A model generated the notes under the pieces. It worked only from the letters and a program-made list of their open reading frames with translations. It was not told where the DNA came from and did not search any database. A program made the position numbers and the translations under genes. DNA of 64,000 nt. It comes from WTGJ01 sp965237765. GTDB lineage: Bacteria > Chloroflexota > Anaerolineae > Aggregatilineales > Phototrophicaceae. The stretch lies in assembly GCA_965237765.1 (NCBI GenBank), contig OZ250157.1:744001-808000 (forward strand), written 5' to 3'. Below are positions 16,006-25,779 of the stretch, piece by piece. The first letter of the stretch is position 1. Every line of letters starts with the position of its first letter.

Positions 16006-16896
16006 GTGGGCGGGCTGGCGCTCGGGATGTTGGCGGCGCTCGGTTGGGGCGTGGGTGATTTCTATGGCGGCATCGCCAGCCGCCGCTGGCCTCCTTTGCT
16101 CGTCGTGTTGGGCAGTATGATCATCGCGACGTTTGCTTTGGTGATCGTGCTACTGCTCCGCGGTACCGCCCTGATCCTGAGTGAAGATCTCGTCTGGGCG
16201 ATGATATCCGGCGCGATCGCTTCCATAGCGCTGCTGGGTTTCTATCATATCTTAGCGCGTGGCAACATGTCCGTGAGCGCGCCACTCACAGCGCTGATGG
16301 TGACGAGCGTCCCGGTGTTGTTCGGAATCATCACCAGTGGCCTGCCGGGAACTGCGCAGATCATCGGCATTGCGGTCGCGCTGGTTGCCATCGTGCTCAT
16401 CGGTTACACCCGGAACGATAACACCGGTCACAGCTCTGGAAGATCTACCTTGCGAACCCTTCTGGAACCCATTTTGGTGGGGACAATTTTTGGCTTCTGC
16501 CTGGTTTGCCTGAATCAAGTAAAAACTACTGATGTGTTCGCGCCGCTGCTCGCACTGCGGATCGCGGGAATGAGTACGCTTGTGCTTTCTTTGCTCTTGA
16601 GCCCAGCCACCCGCCGCCCCATCCTCGCCCTCTGGCAGCAAAGAGGAGCCGCACGTGAAACCTTCACGCCCGGGTTGAAGTTCATGACCCTGATTGGCAT
16701 CAGCGACCTGTCCGCCACCGGCGCTTTCTTGCTAGCCTCTCAAATCAGCGCTCTGACCATCATTGCCGTGCTCGGGTCCCTTTACCCAGCCGTGACTGTA
16801 TTGCTGGCCCGCTTCCTCGATAAAGAAAGGTTGCACCGAAGTCAGCTGGTTGGCCTCGTTTTATGCTTCGTGGCCATTGCGCTAATTTCGCTCTAA
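16006..16896 (+). CDS. EamA/DMT-superfamily transporter (paralogue 1 of 3)
   Basis: Membrane protein of 296 residues with about ten helices in two EamA repeats. The N-terminus GMLAALGWGVGDFYGGIASRRWPPLLVVLGSM recurs almost unchanged in the next two genes. The second half ends with GSLYPAVTVLLARFLDKERLHRSQLVGLVLC, the typical EamA tail. DMT carriers export or exchange small metabolites; the substrate is unknown. GTG start, two bases after the ComM stop, so it is probably cotranscribed with comM. Confidence 0.85.
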   Translation: MGGLALGMLAALGWGVGDFYGGIASRRWPPLLVVLGSMIIATFALVIVLLLRGTALILSEDLVWAMISGAIASIALLGFYHILARGNMSVSAPLTALMVTSVPVLFGIITSGLPGTAQIIGIAVALVAIVLIGYTRNDNTGHSSGRSTLRTLLEPILVGTIFGFCLVCLNQVKTTDVFAPLLALRIAGMSTLVLSLLLSPATRRPILALWQQRGAARETFTPGLKFMTLIGISDLSATGAFLLASQISALTIIAVLGSLYPAVTVLLARFLDKERLHRSQLVGLVLCFVAIALISL

Positions 16897-16911
16897 TTGT
16901 GGGGCACATCG

Positions 16912-17793
16912 ATGGGTGATATCGTCCTGGGCTTGTTCGCGGCGCTGGGTTGGGGCGTGGGCGATTTCTACGGCGGTGTCGTCAGCCGGCGCTGGCCACC
17001 GCTGCTCGTCGTATTGGGCAGCATGACGCTGGCGACACTGATCTTGCTCAGCGCCCTCCTGCTGCGCGGTGGCGCGCTGGATATCGGCGATGATCTGTTC
17101 TGGGCGATGACGGCGGGCGCGCTGGGCGTCTTCTCGTTGACGGGATTCTTCCGCCTGCTCGCGCGTGGCAATATGGCGGTGAGCGCGCCGCTCACCTCGC
17201 TGACCACGGCCATCGTGCCGGTGGTCTTTGGCATCGTCAGCGGCGGCTGGCCCGGCACGGCGCAGCTGGTCGGTATCGCTATGGCGCTGGTGGCGATCCC
17301 CCTCGTCGCGCAGGGCGCGGGCGGCGCAGCCGCATATCATTCCGCGCGCGATTCAGTGAGGGCGCTGCTGGAGCCCGTCGCCGTCGGCGTGGGCTTCGGC
17401 ATCGGTTTGATTTGCCTGGACCAAATCGATACCCGCGATTTGCTGGCGCCACTGCTCATCCAGCGGCTGACAGCGATTCCGCTGCTCTTACTCATCCTGT
17501 GGCTGAGCCCGGGACGGCACCTGGCGCTCCAGCAGGGCAAAGGGGCCATCGTTGCCGCCATCCGGCCAGCCCTGGGCTGGTTGGCCCTCATCGGCATCAG
17601 CGACACGGTCGGAAATGGCGCCTTTATCCTGGCCACCCAGCTGGGCGGCCTGACCATCGCCGCCGTGATTGGCTCGCTCCACCCGGCGGTGACGGTGCTA
17701 TTGGCGCGCCTCGTCGATAAGGAGCAGCTGCGCCGCGCTCAATCCGCAGGGCTCGCGCTATCCCTCGTCTCTATTGTGCTAATCTCATTGTGA
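16912..17793 (+). CDS. EamA/DMT-superfamily transporter (paralogue 2 of 3)
   Basis: 293 residues from ATG 16912, which gives the same N-terminus as its neighbours (MGDIVLGLFAALGWGVGDFYGG). An in-frame TTG at 16897 touches the previous stop but adds residues the paralogues lack. Ten predicted helices; conserved family segments include ARGNMAVSAPLTSL and GSLHPAVTVLLARLVDKEQL. It arose with its neighbours by tandem duplication and lies 15 bases after paralogue 1. Confidence 0.85.
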   Translation: MGDIVLGLFAALGWGVGDFYGGVVSRRWPPLLVVLGSMTLATLILLSALLLRGGALDIGDDLFWAMTAGALGVFSLTGFFRLLARGNMAVSAPLTSLTTAIVPVVFGIVSGGWPGTAQLVGIAMALVAIPLVAQGAGGAAAYHSARDSVRALLEPVAVGVGFGIGLICLDQIDTRDLLAPLLIQRLTAIPLLLLILWLSPGRHLALQQGKGAIVAAIRPALGWLALIGISDTVGNGAFILATQLGGLTIAAVIGSLHPAVTVLLARLVDKEQLRRAQSAGLALSLVSIVLISL

Positions 17794-17816
17794 TGAACTA
17801 GCGCTGAGGAGACAAC

Positions 17817-18698
17817 ATGACCGCGATCCTGTTGGGCTTGGTGGCGTCTTTGGGTTGGGGTGTCGCCAATTTCTACGGCGGCATCGCCAGTCGACGCTGG
17901 CCGCCGATTTTCATCACCCTTTTTAGTTATATCTGCGAGCTGTTCATCTTGCTCGGCATCGCCCTGCTGCGAGGAGCAAACTTCGATATCGGTGATGATC
18001 TGTTCTGGGCGATGGCTGCGGGTTCGCTGGCCGTTATTTCGATATCGTGGTTCTTCCACTTACTCGCACGCGGCAATATGGCGTTGACTGCGCCGCTGAC
18101 CGCCCTCACTTACGCCATCGTCCCCGTCCTCTTTGGCTTCATCACCATTGGCTGGCCCAAATACACCCAGCTGGCCGGGATTGGCATCGCGCTCCTGGCC
18201 ATCCCGCTGATGGCGCATGGAAGCTCGAACGTCCGGATTGAAAGCATCTGGCGCCATTCCCTGCGGCTGCTCGGCTCTCCCCTCCTCGCCGGAATCGGCT
18301 TCGGCCTCGTCTTGATTTGCCTGGATCAGATCGAAGCGAGTGATTTGCTGGCGCCGCTGATCGTCGCGCGGTCGACCGGGAGCCCGCTCCTGCTGCTCAT
18401 TCTGTGGCTAAGCATGAGGCAGCGCCAGACAGATCAATCAGGTGTCGGGACCCTGCTCGCTGCGCTGCGTCCGGCGTTGGTTTATGTCCTGGTAATCGGG
18501 GTCGGCGACATCATCGCATATGGTGCCTTCATTCAGTCTGCCCGGTTGGGTGGCATCACCATCGCGGCGGTGATGAGCTCGCTGCCCCCGGCAGTAACTG
18601 TACTTATGGCGCGTATCATCGACAAAGAAAAGCCGCGCCGCGAGCAAGTGGCCGGCCTCGCGCTGTCCCTAGTCGCGATTGCGCTGATTTCGCTCTAA
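17817..18698 (+). CDS. EamA/DMT-superfamily transporter (paralogue 3 of 3)
   Basis: 293 residues beginning MTAILLGLVASLGWGVANFYGG, with ribosome-binding site GAGGAGA just upstream. It has the same two-repeat architecture as the two preceding genes and shares ARGNMALTAPLTAL and SSLPPAVTVLMARIIDKEKPRREQ. It ends the tandem array and converges on pdxS, with only 33 bases between the genes. Confidence 0.85.
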   Translation: MTAILLGLVASLGWGVANFYGGIASRRWPPIFITLFSYICELFILLGIALLRGANFDIGDDLFWAMAAGSLAVISISWFFHLLARGNMALTAPLTALTYAIVPVLFGFITIGWPKYTQLAGIGIALLAIPLMAHGSSNVRIESIWRHSLRLLGSPLLAGIGFGLVLICLDQIEASDLLAPLIVARSTGSPLLLLILWLSMRQRQTDQSGVGTLLAALRPALVYVLVIGVGDIIAYGAFIQSARLGGITIAAVMSSLPPAVTVLMARIIDKEKPRREQVAGLALSLVAIALISL

Positions 18699-18731
18699 AG
18701 GCGCGCTCTCAGTAACTGCTCTGAGCGTCGG

Positions 18732-19637
18732 CTACCAGCCTCGATCGGCCAAACGCTCTTCCTGGGGCATCGTGCTCACGTTGATTCCGACCATCGGCTC
18801 GCCCAGACCACGGCTCACGCGCGCCAGAATCTCCGCGTTCTGGTAATGCGTCACCGCTTCGACGATGGCCTTGGCGCGCGGCGCCGGGTCCGCGCTCTTG
18901 AAGATGCCACTGCCAACGAAGACGCCATCCACGCCCAGCTGCATCATCAACGCCGCGTCGGCCGGCGTCGCCACGCCACCCGCGGCAAAATTCACGACCG
19001 GCAAGCGCCCCAGCTCCGCCGTTTCCACCACCAAATCGTAAGGCGCGCGGATCTCCTTGGCGTAAGTGAACAGCTCGTCCGCGTCCATCGTCGTCAGTTG
19101 GCGGATCGCGCCCATCACGCTGCGGGCGTGACGGACCGCCTCGACGACATCACCAGTGCCCGCCTCACCTTTGGTGCGGATCATGGCCGCTCCTTCGGCG
19201 ATGCGGCGCAACGCTTCACCCAAATTGCGACAACCGCAAACGAAGGGCACCGTGAAGACATGTTTGTTGATGTGGTGCGCCTCGTCGGCAGGGGTGAGTA
19301 CTTCGCTCTCGTCAATGTAATCGACACCCAGCGCCTCCAGGATTTGCGCCTCGACGAAATGGCCGATGCGCGCCTTGGCCATGACGGGGATGCTGACCGC
19401 TTCGATGATGCCTTGGATCATATCCGGGTCCGACATGCGCGCGACGCCGCCCTGCGTGCGGATATCGGCCGGCACGCGCTCCAAGGCCATCACCGCGCAG
19501 GCACCAGCGTCTTCGGCAATCTTGGCGTGCTCAGGCGTGACCACATCCATGATGACGCCGCCTTTGAGCATCTGCGCCAGACCGCGCTTGACGGTGATAC
19601 TGCCCGTGCCCTCTTTCGCCCCGTTTTCCCCTGCCAT
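18732..19637 (-). CDS. pdxS: Pyridoxal 5'-phosphate synthase lyase subunit PdxS
   Basis: Synthase subunit of deoxyxylulose-independent vitamin B6 synthesis. It makes PLP from ribose 5-phosphate, glyceraldehyde 3-phosphate and ammonia supplied by PdxT. 301 residues from ATG 19637, chosen because GGAGGT lies seven bases upstream; the frame continues to 19712 without family sequence. Signatures: GGVIMDVVTPEHAKIAEDAG, catalytic Lys in MAKARIGH, DYIDESEVLTPADE and second Lys in MIRTKGEAGTGD, then FAAGGVATPADAALMMQLG. No pdxT lies beside it, so the glutaminase must be encoded elsewhere. Confidence 0.96.
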   Translation of the reverse strand: MAGENGAKEGTGSITVKRGLAQMLKGGVIMDVVTPEHAKIAEDAGACAVMALERVPADIRTQGGVARMSDPDMIQGIIEAVSIPVMAKARIGHFVEAQILEALGVDYIDESEVLTPADEAHHINKHVFTVPFVCGCRNLGEALRRIAEGAAMIRTKGEAGTGDVVEAVRHARSVMGAIRQLTTMDADELFTYAKEIRAPYDLVVETAELGRLPVVNFAAGGVATPADAALMMQLGVDGVFVGSGIFKSADPAPRAKAIVEAVTHYQNAEILARVSRGLGEPMVGINVSTMPQEERLADRGW

Positions 19638-19775
19638 AGCTGCTACCTCCCCAAAGGCCACCCACCCGAAACCCAAACATAGCATGATTCGCGAAACTAG
19701 ATTGAAGTCCATCGTATACCAATCGCTGGCTCAGGTACAGGCCGCCGAACAGCCGTCCATAGCCACTCTTCCGCA

Positions 19776-19804
19776 TTGTGAGAATGCCGCCGCTGCCCTA
19801 TAAT
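19776..19804 (+). promoter_or_regulatory. Sigma70-type promoter of gyrB
   Basis: TTGTGA (19776-19781), a 17-base spacer and TATAAT (19799-19804) lie 34 bases before the gyrB ATG. This is the best housekeeping promoter match in the GC-rich part. The remaining pdxS-gyrB gap shows no other feature. Confidence 0.75.
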
Positions 19805-19837
19805 ATGAACATTCACGCCGTCGATTGCTGAGCCCCT

Positions 19838-21832
19838 ATGGCCCCTGATGCCGCACCCCAGCAGCTGCAATATACCGAAGCGGATATCCAGCGCCTCTCC
19901 CCGCGCAACCACATCCGCCTGCGCCCGGGAATGTATATCGGCGGCACGGACGTGCACGCCCTGCACCACCTCATCTACGAAGTAGTCGACAACTCCATCG
20001 ACGAAGCGTTGGCCGGCCGTTGCGACGAGATCGAGGTCACGCTTCACGAAGGCAACGCAGTCACCATCCGCGATAACGGCGCGGGCATCCCCGTCGGCCC
20101 GCACCCGGAATTGGATGTCTCCACCCTACAAGTCGTGCTCACCGAATTCGGCGCCGGCGGTAAGTTCGATAACAAAGCCTATAAAGTGAGCGGCGGCTTG
20201 CATGGCGTTGGCGTCAAGGCTGTCAACGCCCTCACCGCGGAACTGACGGCTGTGGTGCGGCGCGATGGCGCGCTCTGGCGGCAAGCTTACGCCGAAGGCG
20301 AACCGTTGGGCGAAGTCGAGCGCGTGCGAAAGCTCAAGCGCAGCGAAGGTAGCGGCACCTGCATCCACTTCACGCCCGATTATCACATCCTGGATGATAA
20401 CCCCTTCGATTACGAAATGCTGAAAGCGCGCTTTCGGGAGATGGCTTTTGTCACGCGCGGTGTCCGGATCACGCTGCGCGACGAGCGCCTGCGCGATCCT
20501 GAACAGCTCCTCCCGCGCCAAATTAGTTTCTATTTTGAGGGGGGCATCGGCTCCTTCGTGCGCCACCTCAACCGCGGCAAATCAGCGCTGCACGCGCCGC
20601 TATATGCCGAGCGCTCCGTCGAGCATACCCCCCGCGACGACCGCGAGTCTTTCTCCATCGGCGTGGAGATCGCGCTGCAATACACGAACACCGCAAACAC
20701 GCAGGAGCTCTCTTTCACCAACACCATCAACACGCCAGATGGCGGCACGCACATCACCGGTTTGCGCTCGGCCATCACCAGTGTCCTCAATCGCTATGCC
20801 CTCAGCAAAGGCATGCTGAAGGAGAAAGAAGCCAATTTCTCTGGCAGCGATACGATGGAAGGCCTCACCGCCATCGTCAGCATCAAGCACCCCAACCCGC
20901 AATTCGAGAGTCAGACGAAGGTCAAGCTGCTCAACACCGAGGTGCGCGGCGCCGTTTCGCAGGTCGTTTCCGAATTGCTCAGCGAGTACCTGGAGCTGAA
21001 CAGCAGAGAAGCGCGGCGCATCATCCAGAAATGCATGACGAGCCAGCGCGCGCGGGAAGCGGCTCGCAAAGCGCGCGAGCTGGTCCGCGGCGGCCCCAGT
21101 TTGCTCGAGAGCACCACCCTGCCCGGCAAGCTGGCCGATTGCTCCGTCCGCGGCGACCATGCCGAAATCTTCATCGTCGAGGGCGATTCGGCCGGCGGCA
21201 CCGCCAAACAAGGGCGCGACCGCCGCTTCCAGGCCATCCTCCCCCTGCGCGGCAAAATCCTCAACACCGAGCGCGCCAGCATGGACCGCATCCTGGATAA
21301 CAACGAAGTCAAAGCGATGATTTCTGCCCTCGGCACGGGCATCGGCGCCGATTTCACGGTCAAGCGGCTGCGCTATGGCAAAGTCATCATCATGACGGAC
21401 GCCGATGTCGACGGCAGCCACATCCGCACGCTCTTGCTCACCTTCTTCTTCCGCCACATGCGTCCGCTGGTGGATGATGGCTTTCTGTACATCGCGCAGC
21501 CGCCCATCCTCGGGCTGCGCAACGGCAAATCGATGCAATATGTCTACCCGCAGGCCGGCAAAACCGAGGAAGAATTGCTCAGGGGCGCCCTGGATGGCTT
21601 CAAGAACCCGGATAAAGTTCACGTCCAACGTTACAAAGGCCTCGGCGAAATGAACGCTGAGCAACTCTGGGATACGACCATGAAACCGGAAGCGCGTACC
21701 CTGTTGCAGGTCGATATCGAGGACGGCGCCAAAGCCGACAACATCTTCCGCACGCTGATGGGCGCCGAAGTATTGCCGCGCCGTTTATTCATCCAGAAGA
21801 ACGCCCGCTTCGTCCGCAATCTGGATGCCTGA
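19838..21832 (+). CDS. gyrB: DNA gyrase subunit B (or ParE), type IIA topoisomerase
   Basis: ATPase subunit of a type II topoisomerase, 664 residues. The GHKL ATPase domain has EVVDNSIDEALAG, DNGAGIPVG and GGLHGVGVKAVNAL. The transducer domain follows, then the TOPRIM region with EGDSAGGTAKQGRDR, PLRGKILNTERA and DADVDGSHIRTLLLTFFFR. The C-terminal GyrB tail has QRYKGLGEMNAEQLWDTTM. No gyrA/parC is adjacent, so gyrase and topoisomerase IV cannot be told apart by context; length and motifs favour GyrB of the short type. It is followed 23 bases later by polX. Confidence 0.92.
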   Translation: MAPDAAPQQLQYTEADIQRLSPRNHIRLRPGMYIGGTDVHALHHLIYEVVDNSIDEALAGRCDEIEVTLHEGNAVTIRDNGAGIPVGPHPELDVSTLQVVLTEFGAGGKFDNKAYKVSGGLHGVGVKAVNALTAELTAVVRRDGALWRQAYAEGEPLGEVERVRKLKRSEGSGTCIHFTPDYHILDDNPFDYEMLKARFREMAFVTRGVRITLRDERLRDPEQLLPRQISFYFEGGIGSFVRHLNRGKSALHAPLYAERSVEHTPRDDRESFSIGVEIALQYTNTANTQELSFTNTINTPDGGTHITGLRSAITSVLNRYALSKGMLKEKEANFSGSDTMEGLTAIVSIKHPNPQFESQTKVKLLNTEVRGAVSQVVSELLSEYLELNSREARRIIQKCMTSQRAREAARKARELVRGGPSLLESTTLPGKLADCSVRGDHAEIFIVEGDSAGGTAKQGRDRRFQAILPLRGKILNTERASMDRILDNNEVKAMISALGTGIGADFTVKRLRYGKVIIMTDADVDGSHIRTLLLTFFFRHMRPLVDDGFLYIAQPPILGLRNGKSMQYVYPQAGKTEEELLRGALDGFKNPDKVHVQRYKGLGEMNAEQLWDTTMKPEARTLLQVDIEDGAKADNIFRTLMGAEVLPRRLFIQKNARFVRNLDA

Positions 21833-21855
21833 GAACGACTTCTTCGCCCGTCGCC

Positions 21856-23661
21856 ATGCCGCCTGAGGCCCTTTCCAACCGCGAAGTTGCGGCCCATTTC
21901 GCCAACGTCGCCGATCTGCTGCAAATTCGCGGCGATAACATCCATCGCGTCCTTTCCTACCGTCGCGCCGCCGAAACGATCCGCGAGCTACCCCGAGACC
22001 TGCGCGCCATCGCCGCCGCCGGCGAACTGACCGCGCTGCCGCATATCGGCAAAACCCTGGCTCAGAAAATCGAAGAGCTGCTGAGCACCGGCCGCCTCGA
22101 ATTCCTGGAGCGCCTGACGGCCGAGCTCCCGCTCAGTTTGGTGGAGGTGATGCGCGTAGGTGGCGTCGGCCCGAAGAAAGCGGCGCTCTTCTGGGAACAA
22201 TTGCAAATCGCCACCGTCGCCCAGCTTGAGGAAGCGGCCCGCGCCGGTAACTTGCGCGATCTACCGCGGATGGGCGCGAAGAGCGAGGCGCAAATCTTGG
22301 CGGGCATCGCGGCCCTCGCCAAGCAGGGCAGCGAGCATGATGGCCGCGTGCCGCTGGGTATTGCGCTGCCAGCCGCCCAAGCCATTCTCGAGGAAATGTT
22401 GACCCTGCCACAGATAACGCGCGGCGAGCTGGCCGGCAGCCTGCGCCGCGCCCGCCCGACGATCGGCGATGTCGATATCCTCGTCGCCAGCGAGGCCGAA
22501 TCGGCGCCCATCATGCGACACTTCGTCGCGCTGCCGCAGGTGGCGCGCGTGCTCGGGCAAGGGCCGACCAAAAGCGCCGTCGAGCTGCACAACGGAGCTC
22601 GCGTGGATCTACTTGTCATCCCGCCCGCGCGCTGGGGGACGGCGCTTTGCTATTTCACCGGCAGCAAAGAGCACAACATCCGCCTGCGCAACATGGCGCT
22701 GCGGCAGGGTTCCAGCCTGAACGAGCACGCCCTCACGCCGATCGACGCGGAGGGCCTGCCGAGCGCCGACGCCGCGCCGCGCCTCTTCGCCGAAGAAGAA
22801 ATGCTATATCAGGCCCTCGGCCTCAATTGGGTGCCCCCGGAGCTGCGCGAAGATAGCGGCGAAATCGAAGCGGCGGCGGCGGGCGAGCTGCCTTCTCTCA
22901 TCCAGGTCAGCGACATCCAATCGGACTTGCACCTGCATACCCATTGGAGCGACGGCACGATGACCCCGCCCGAATTGGCGGCGGCGGCGCGCGCCCTCGG
23001 CCTGCATTGCATCGCCATCACCGACCATTCCCGCAGCCGCGCCAACGCCGGCGGCCTCACCATCGAGCGCCTCCTGCAACAGCAAGCTATCGTCCGCCAA
23101 TTGCGCGCCGATTTTGACGACCTCACCATCCTGCATGGCAGCGAAATTGACATCCTCGCCGATGGCCGCCTGGATTTTCCAGATGATGTGCTGGCTGAGC
23201 TGGATTTCGTGATCGCCTCGTTGCATAGCGCCTTGCGGCAGGAGCGCGAGCGGGTAACAGCGCGGCTGGTGGCGGCGATTCGCCATCCGCTGGTGGATTG
23301 CATTGGCCATCCGCTGGCGCAACAATTCGCCGACGACGGCCCCGGCCGGCCGCCGGTGGACGCCGATATGGACGCTGTCTTCGCCGCCGCCGCCGAAAGC
23401 GGCGTCGCCCTGGAAATCAACGCCAACCCCGTCCGCCTCGATCTGGAAGCGCGATACGCCCGCCGCGCGCAGGAACTGGGCATCCCGCTCTCCATCAATA
23501 CCGACACGCACCGGCCGGAACAGCTACACCTGATGCATTTTGGTATCCGCACCGCGCGGCGAGGGTGGGTGGAAGCGGCTAACGTGCTGAATTGCTGGCC
23601 GACCGCGCGCCTGCTCGGCTGGCTACGTGGCCGCGGCCGACGGTTGGCGGGCCTGGGATGA
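21856..23661 (+). CDS. polX: Family X DNA polymerase with PHP domain (PolX)
   Basis: DNA repair polymerase/nuclease of 601 residues. N-terminal helix-hairpin-helix domain (LTALPHIGKTLAQKIEELL and VMRVGGVGPKKAALF), polymerase fingers/palm with the metal motif GDVDILVA and third Asp in ARVDLLVI, then a C-terminal PHP domain (from about residue 360). The PHP domain has its histidines in SDLHLHTHWSDGT, ITDHS, GSEID, ASLHSA and NTDTHRPEQLHLM. Bacterial PolX fills short gaps and has 3'-5' exonuclease activity from the PHP domain. It overlaps ligA by four bases (ATGA), a sensible repair pair: gap filling then sealing. Confidence 0.93.
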   Translation: MPPEALSNREVAAHFANVADLLQIRGDNIHRVLSYRRAAETIRELPRDLRAIAAAGELTALPHIGKTLAQKIEELLSTGRLEFLERLTAELPLSLVEVMRVGGVGPKKAALFWEQLQIATVAQLEEAARAGNLRDLPRMGAKSEAQILAGIAALAKQGSEHDGRVPLGIALPAAQAILEEMLTLPQITRGELAGSLRRARPTIGDVDILVASEAESAPIMRHFVALPQVARVLGQGPTKSAVELHNGARVDLLVIPPARWGTALCYFTGSKEHNIRLRNMALRQGSSLNEHALTPIDAEGLPSADAAPRLFAEEEMLYQALGLNWVPPELREDSGEIEAAAAGELPSLIQVSDIQSDLHLHTHWSDGTMTPPELAAAARALGLHCIAITDHSRSRANAGGLTIERLLQQQAIVRQLRADFDDLTILHGSEIDILADGRLDFPDDVLAELDFVIASLHSALRQERERVTARLVAAIRHPLVDCIGHPLAQQFADDGPGRPPVDADMDAVFAAAAESGVALEINANPVRLDLEARYARRAQELGIPLSINTDTHRPEQLHLMHFGIRTARRGWVEAANVLNCWPTARLLGWLRGRGRRLAGLG

Positions 23662-25715
23662 GCGCGCCGGCAGCCCGCGCCGAGCAATTGCGCCGCGAAT
23701 TGCGCGAACACCAACACCACTATTACGTGCTGCACGCGCCCAGCATCAGCGACGCCGAATACGACCGCCTCTTCGATGAACTCGTCGCGCTCGAGGCCGC
23801 GCACCCACACCTGGCGACGCTCGCCTCCCCCACCCAACGCGCCGGCAGCGACCTGGCGGGAGATTTCGCCAAAATCCCGCACCCCGCGCCCATCCTAAGC
23901 CTAGATAAAGCGACGACACCCGAGGAGCTGACCGCCTGGCAAACGCGCAACCGCAAGCTGCTCACGGCGGAATCCGAAGACGAGGTGCCGCCCTTTGCCT
24001 ATACCCTCGAGCCGAAACTGGATGGCCTGAGCATCGTCTGCCACTACGAAGACGGCCTGTTGACGCGCGCCGCGACGCGGGGCAACGGCCTGCTTGGCGA
24101 CGACGTCAGCGCCAATGTGCGCACCATCCCCAGCGTGCCGCTCGTCATCCCGGTCGACGCGGCCGGGCCGCAGATCCCCGCGCGCTTGGTCGCCCGCGGT
24201 GAGGTGCTCTTCCGCAAGGAAGATTTCGCCCGCCTGAACGAGGAGCAAGAAGCGCAGGACCTGCCGCGCTATATCAACGCGCGCAACACGGCTTCCGGCG
24301 CGCTCAAGCAAAAGGATTCGCGCCAGACGGCCACGCGCCCGCTCAGCGCCTTTTTCTACGCAATCATTGACGACGAATCTGTCGATACAGATAACGATGT
24401 GATCCCCACGACACAATGGGAGCGGCTCAATTATCTGCGCGCGCTCGGCTTCCCCATCGCGCCGGATGCCGCCCATTGCCCCTCGCTGGATGATGTCTGC
24501 GCCGTCCTACCCGCTTGGGAAGCGCGCCGCGATGCCCTCCCCTACGAAATCGACGGCCTTGTCATCAACCTGGATGAGCGCGCATTGGCTCGGCAACTCG
24601 GCGTGGTCGGCAAGAACCCGCGCGCGGCCATCGCTTTCAAATTTCCCGCCCAGGAGGTTAGCACGCGCCTGTTGGGACTTACGCTCGGTGTCGGACGCAG
24701 CGGCAAAGTCACCCCCAGCGCGAATTTGGAGCCGGTCTTCGTCGGCGGCGTCACCGTGGAGAACGCCAGCCTGCACAATTTCGCCTACATCGCCGCACGT
24801 GATATCCGCTTGGGCGACACGGTGCTGCTAAAACGCAGCGGCGACGTCATCCCTTATGTCGTCGGGCCGCTGCCGGGCGCGCGCACAGGGGAAGAAACCA
24901 TCATCGCCGCGCCCGAGTGCTGCCCCTTTTGCGACACCCCCCTCAGCCAGCCCGAAGGAATGGTCGACCTATTTTGTGAGAACGAAACTTGCCCGGAGCG
25001 CGTCTTCCGCAACGTGGAATACTTCGTCTCGCGCGCGGCGATGGATATCGCGGGCTTGGGCCCGCAGACAGTGCGGACGCTCATCGCCGAAGGCCAACTG
25101 CGCGATGTCGGTGATATCTTTCGCCTCCAGCGCGAGGCATTGCTGCCACTAGAAAGATTCGCCACCAAAAAAGTGGACAACCTGCTGGCGGCAATCGACA
25201 GCGCGCGCGAACGGCCGCCGGCGCAATTGCTGACCGCGCTGGGCATCGACGGCGTCGGTCCGCAAGTGGCCGCCCTGTTGCTGGCTGAATTCCCCTCGCT
25301 GGCTGAGCTGGCCAGTGCAGAGGCAGCGGCGCTGGAAAGCGTCGAGGGCATCGGCCCCATCCTGGCGGCCAACCTGGTCGCCTGGTTCGGCGACGTGGCC
25401 AATCAGCAACTGCTGACGAAATTGCGGGATGCCGGCCTGGATTTCGCGGCGGAATCGGCGCCAGACGATTCCGCCCCGCAGCCCCTGGCCGGCCTCAGCT
25501 TCGTGCTCACGGGGACGCTGCCGAACCTTTCGCGCAAAGAGGCGAGCGAGTTGATTCAGGCGGCCGGCGGACAAGTGCGTTCTTCCGTCAGCGCAAAGAC
25601 CGATTACGTCGTCGCGGGTGAAGCAGCCGGTAGCAAAGCGGCGAAGGCGGCCGCCCTGGGCGTCCCGATTCTGGATGAGGCCGGTTTGCGCGAGTTGCTG
25701 GCCACACCAGATTGA
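23658..25715 (+). CDS. ligA: NAD-dependent DNA ligase LigA
   Basis: Seals nicks using NAD. 685 residues from ATG 23658, which overlaps the polX stop; a longer frame from 23592 lies inside polX and is not needed. Domain order: Ia (HYYVLHAPSISDAEYDRLFDEL), adenylation domain with the AMP-linked Lys120 in PKLDG, OB fold, a zinc finger (CCPFC and CENETC), helix-hairpin-helix repeats, and a C-terminal BRCT domain (LAGLSFVLTGTLPNLSRKEA). The last ~30 codons are duplicated 1.2 kb downstream in the chimeric ORF at 26720-26926, where the end differs slightly (RALLPNAE against RELLATPD). Confidence 0.96.
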   Translation: MSAPAARAEQLRRELREHQHHYYVLHAPSISDAEYDRLFDELVALEAAHPHLATLASPTQRAGSDLAGDFAKIPHPAPILSLDKATTPEELTAWQTRNRKLLTAESEDEVPPFAYTLEPKLDGLSIVCHYEDGLLTRAATRGNGLLGDDVSANVRTIPSVPLVIPVDAAGPQIPARLVARGEVLFRKEDFARLNEEQEAQDLPRYINARNTASGALKQKDSRQTATRPLSAFFYAIIDDESVDTDNDVIPTTQWERLNYLRALGFPIAPDAAHCPSLDDVCAVLPAWEARRDALPYEIDGLVINLDERALARQLGVVGKNPRAAIAFKFPAQEVSTRLLGLTLGVGRSGKVTPSANLEPVFVGGVTVENASLHNFAYIAARDIRLGDTVLLKRSGDVIPYVVGPLPGARTGEETIIAAPECCPFCDTPLSQPEGMVDLFCENETCPERVFRNVEYFVSRAAMDIAGLGPQTVRTLIAEGQLRDVGDIFRLQREALLPLERFATKKVDNLLAAIDSARERPPAQLLTALGIDGVGPQVAALLLAEFPSLAELASAEAAALESVEGIGPILAANLVAWFGDVANQQLLTKLRDAGLDFAAESAPDDSAPQPLAGLSFVLTGTLPNLSRKEASELIQAAGGQVRSSVSAKTDYVVAGEAAGSKAAKAAALGVPILDEAGLRELLATPD

Positions 25716-25779
25716 GCGCGATTCATCCGCCTCGATGTTGGATGAGTCATACGCTTTTTCGTCCCATAGCGCTGATCAT

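Noticed and set aside
18699..18731. Terminator between the convergent EamA and pdxS genes
   Set aside because: Only a 5-bp stem (CGCTC/GAGCG) with a large loop and no T run on either strand; too weak to call.
20600..21664. 354-codon minus-strand ORF inside gyrB
   Set aside because: Fully antisense to conserved GyrB motifs; no start context or domain.
23592..23657. Longer N-terminus for LigA
   Set aside because: The added 22 residues lie in the end of polX and lack ligase similarity; ATG 23658 gives the normal ATGA overlap and the canonical N-terminus.
22809..23882. 357-codon minus-strand ORF across polX and ligA
   Set aside because: Antisense to the PHP domain and the start of LigA; low-complexity Arg/Ser-rich product.
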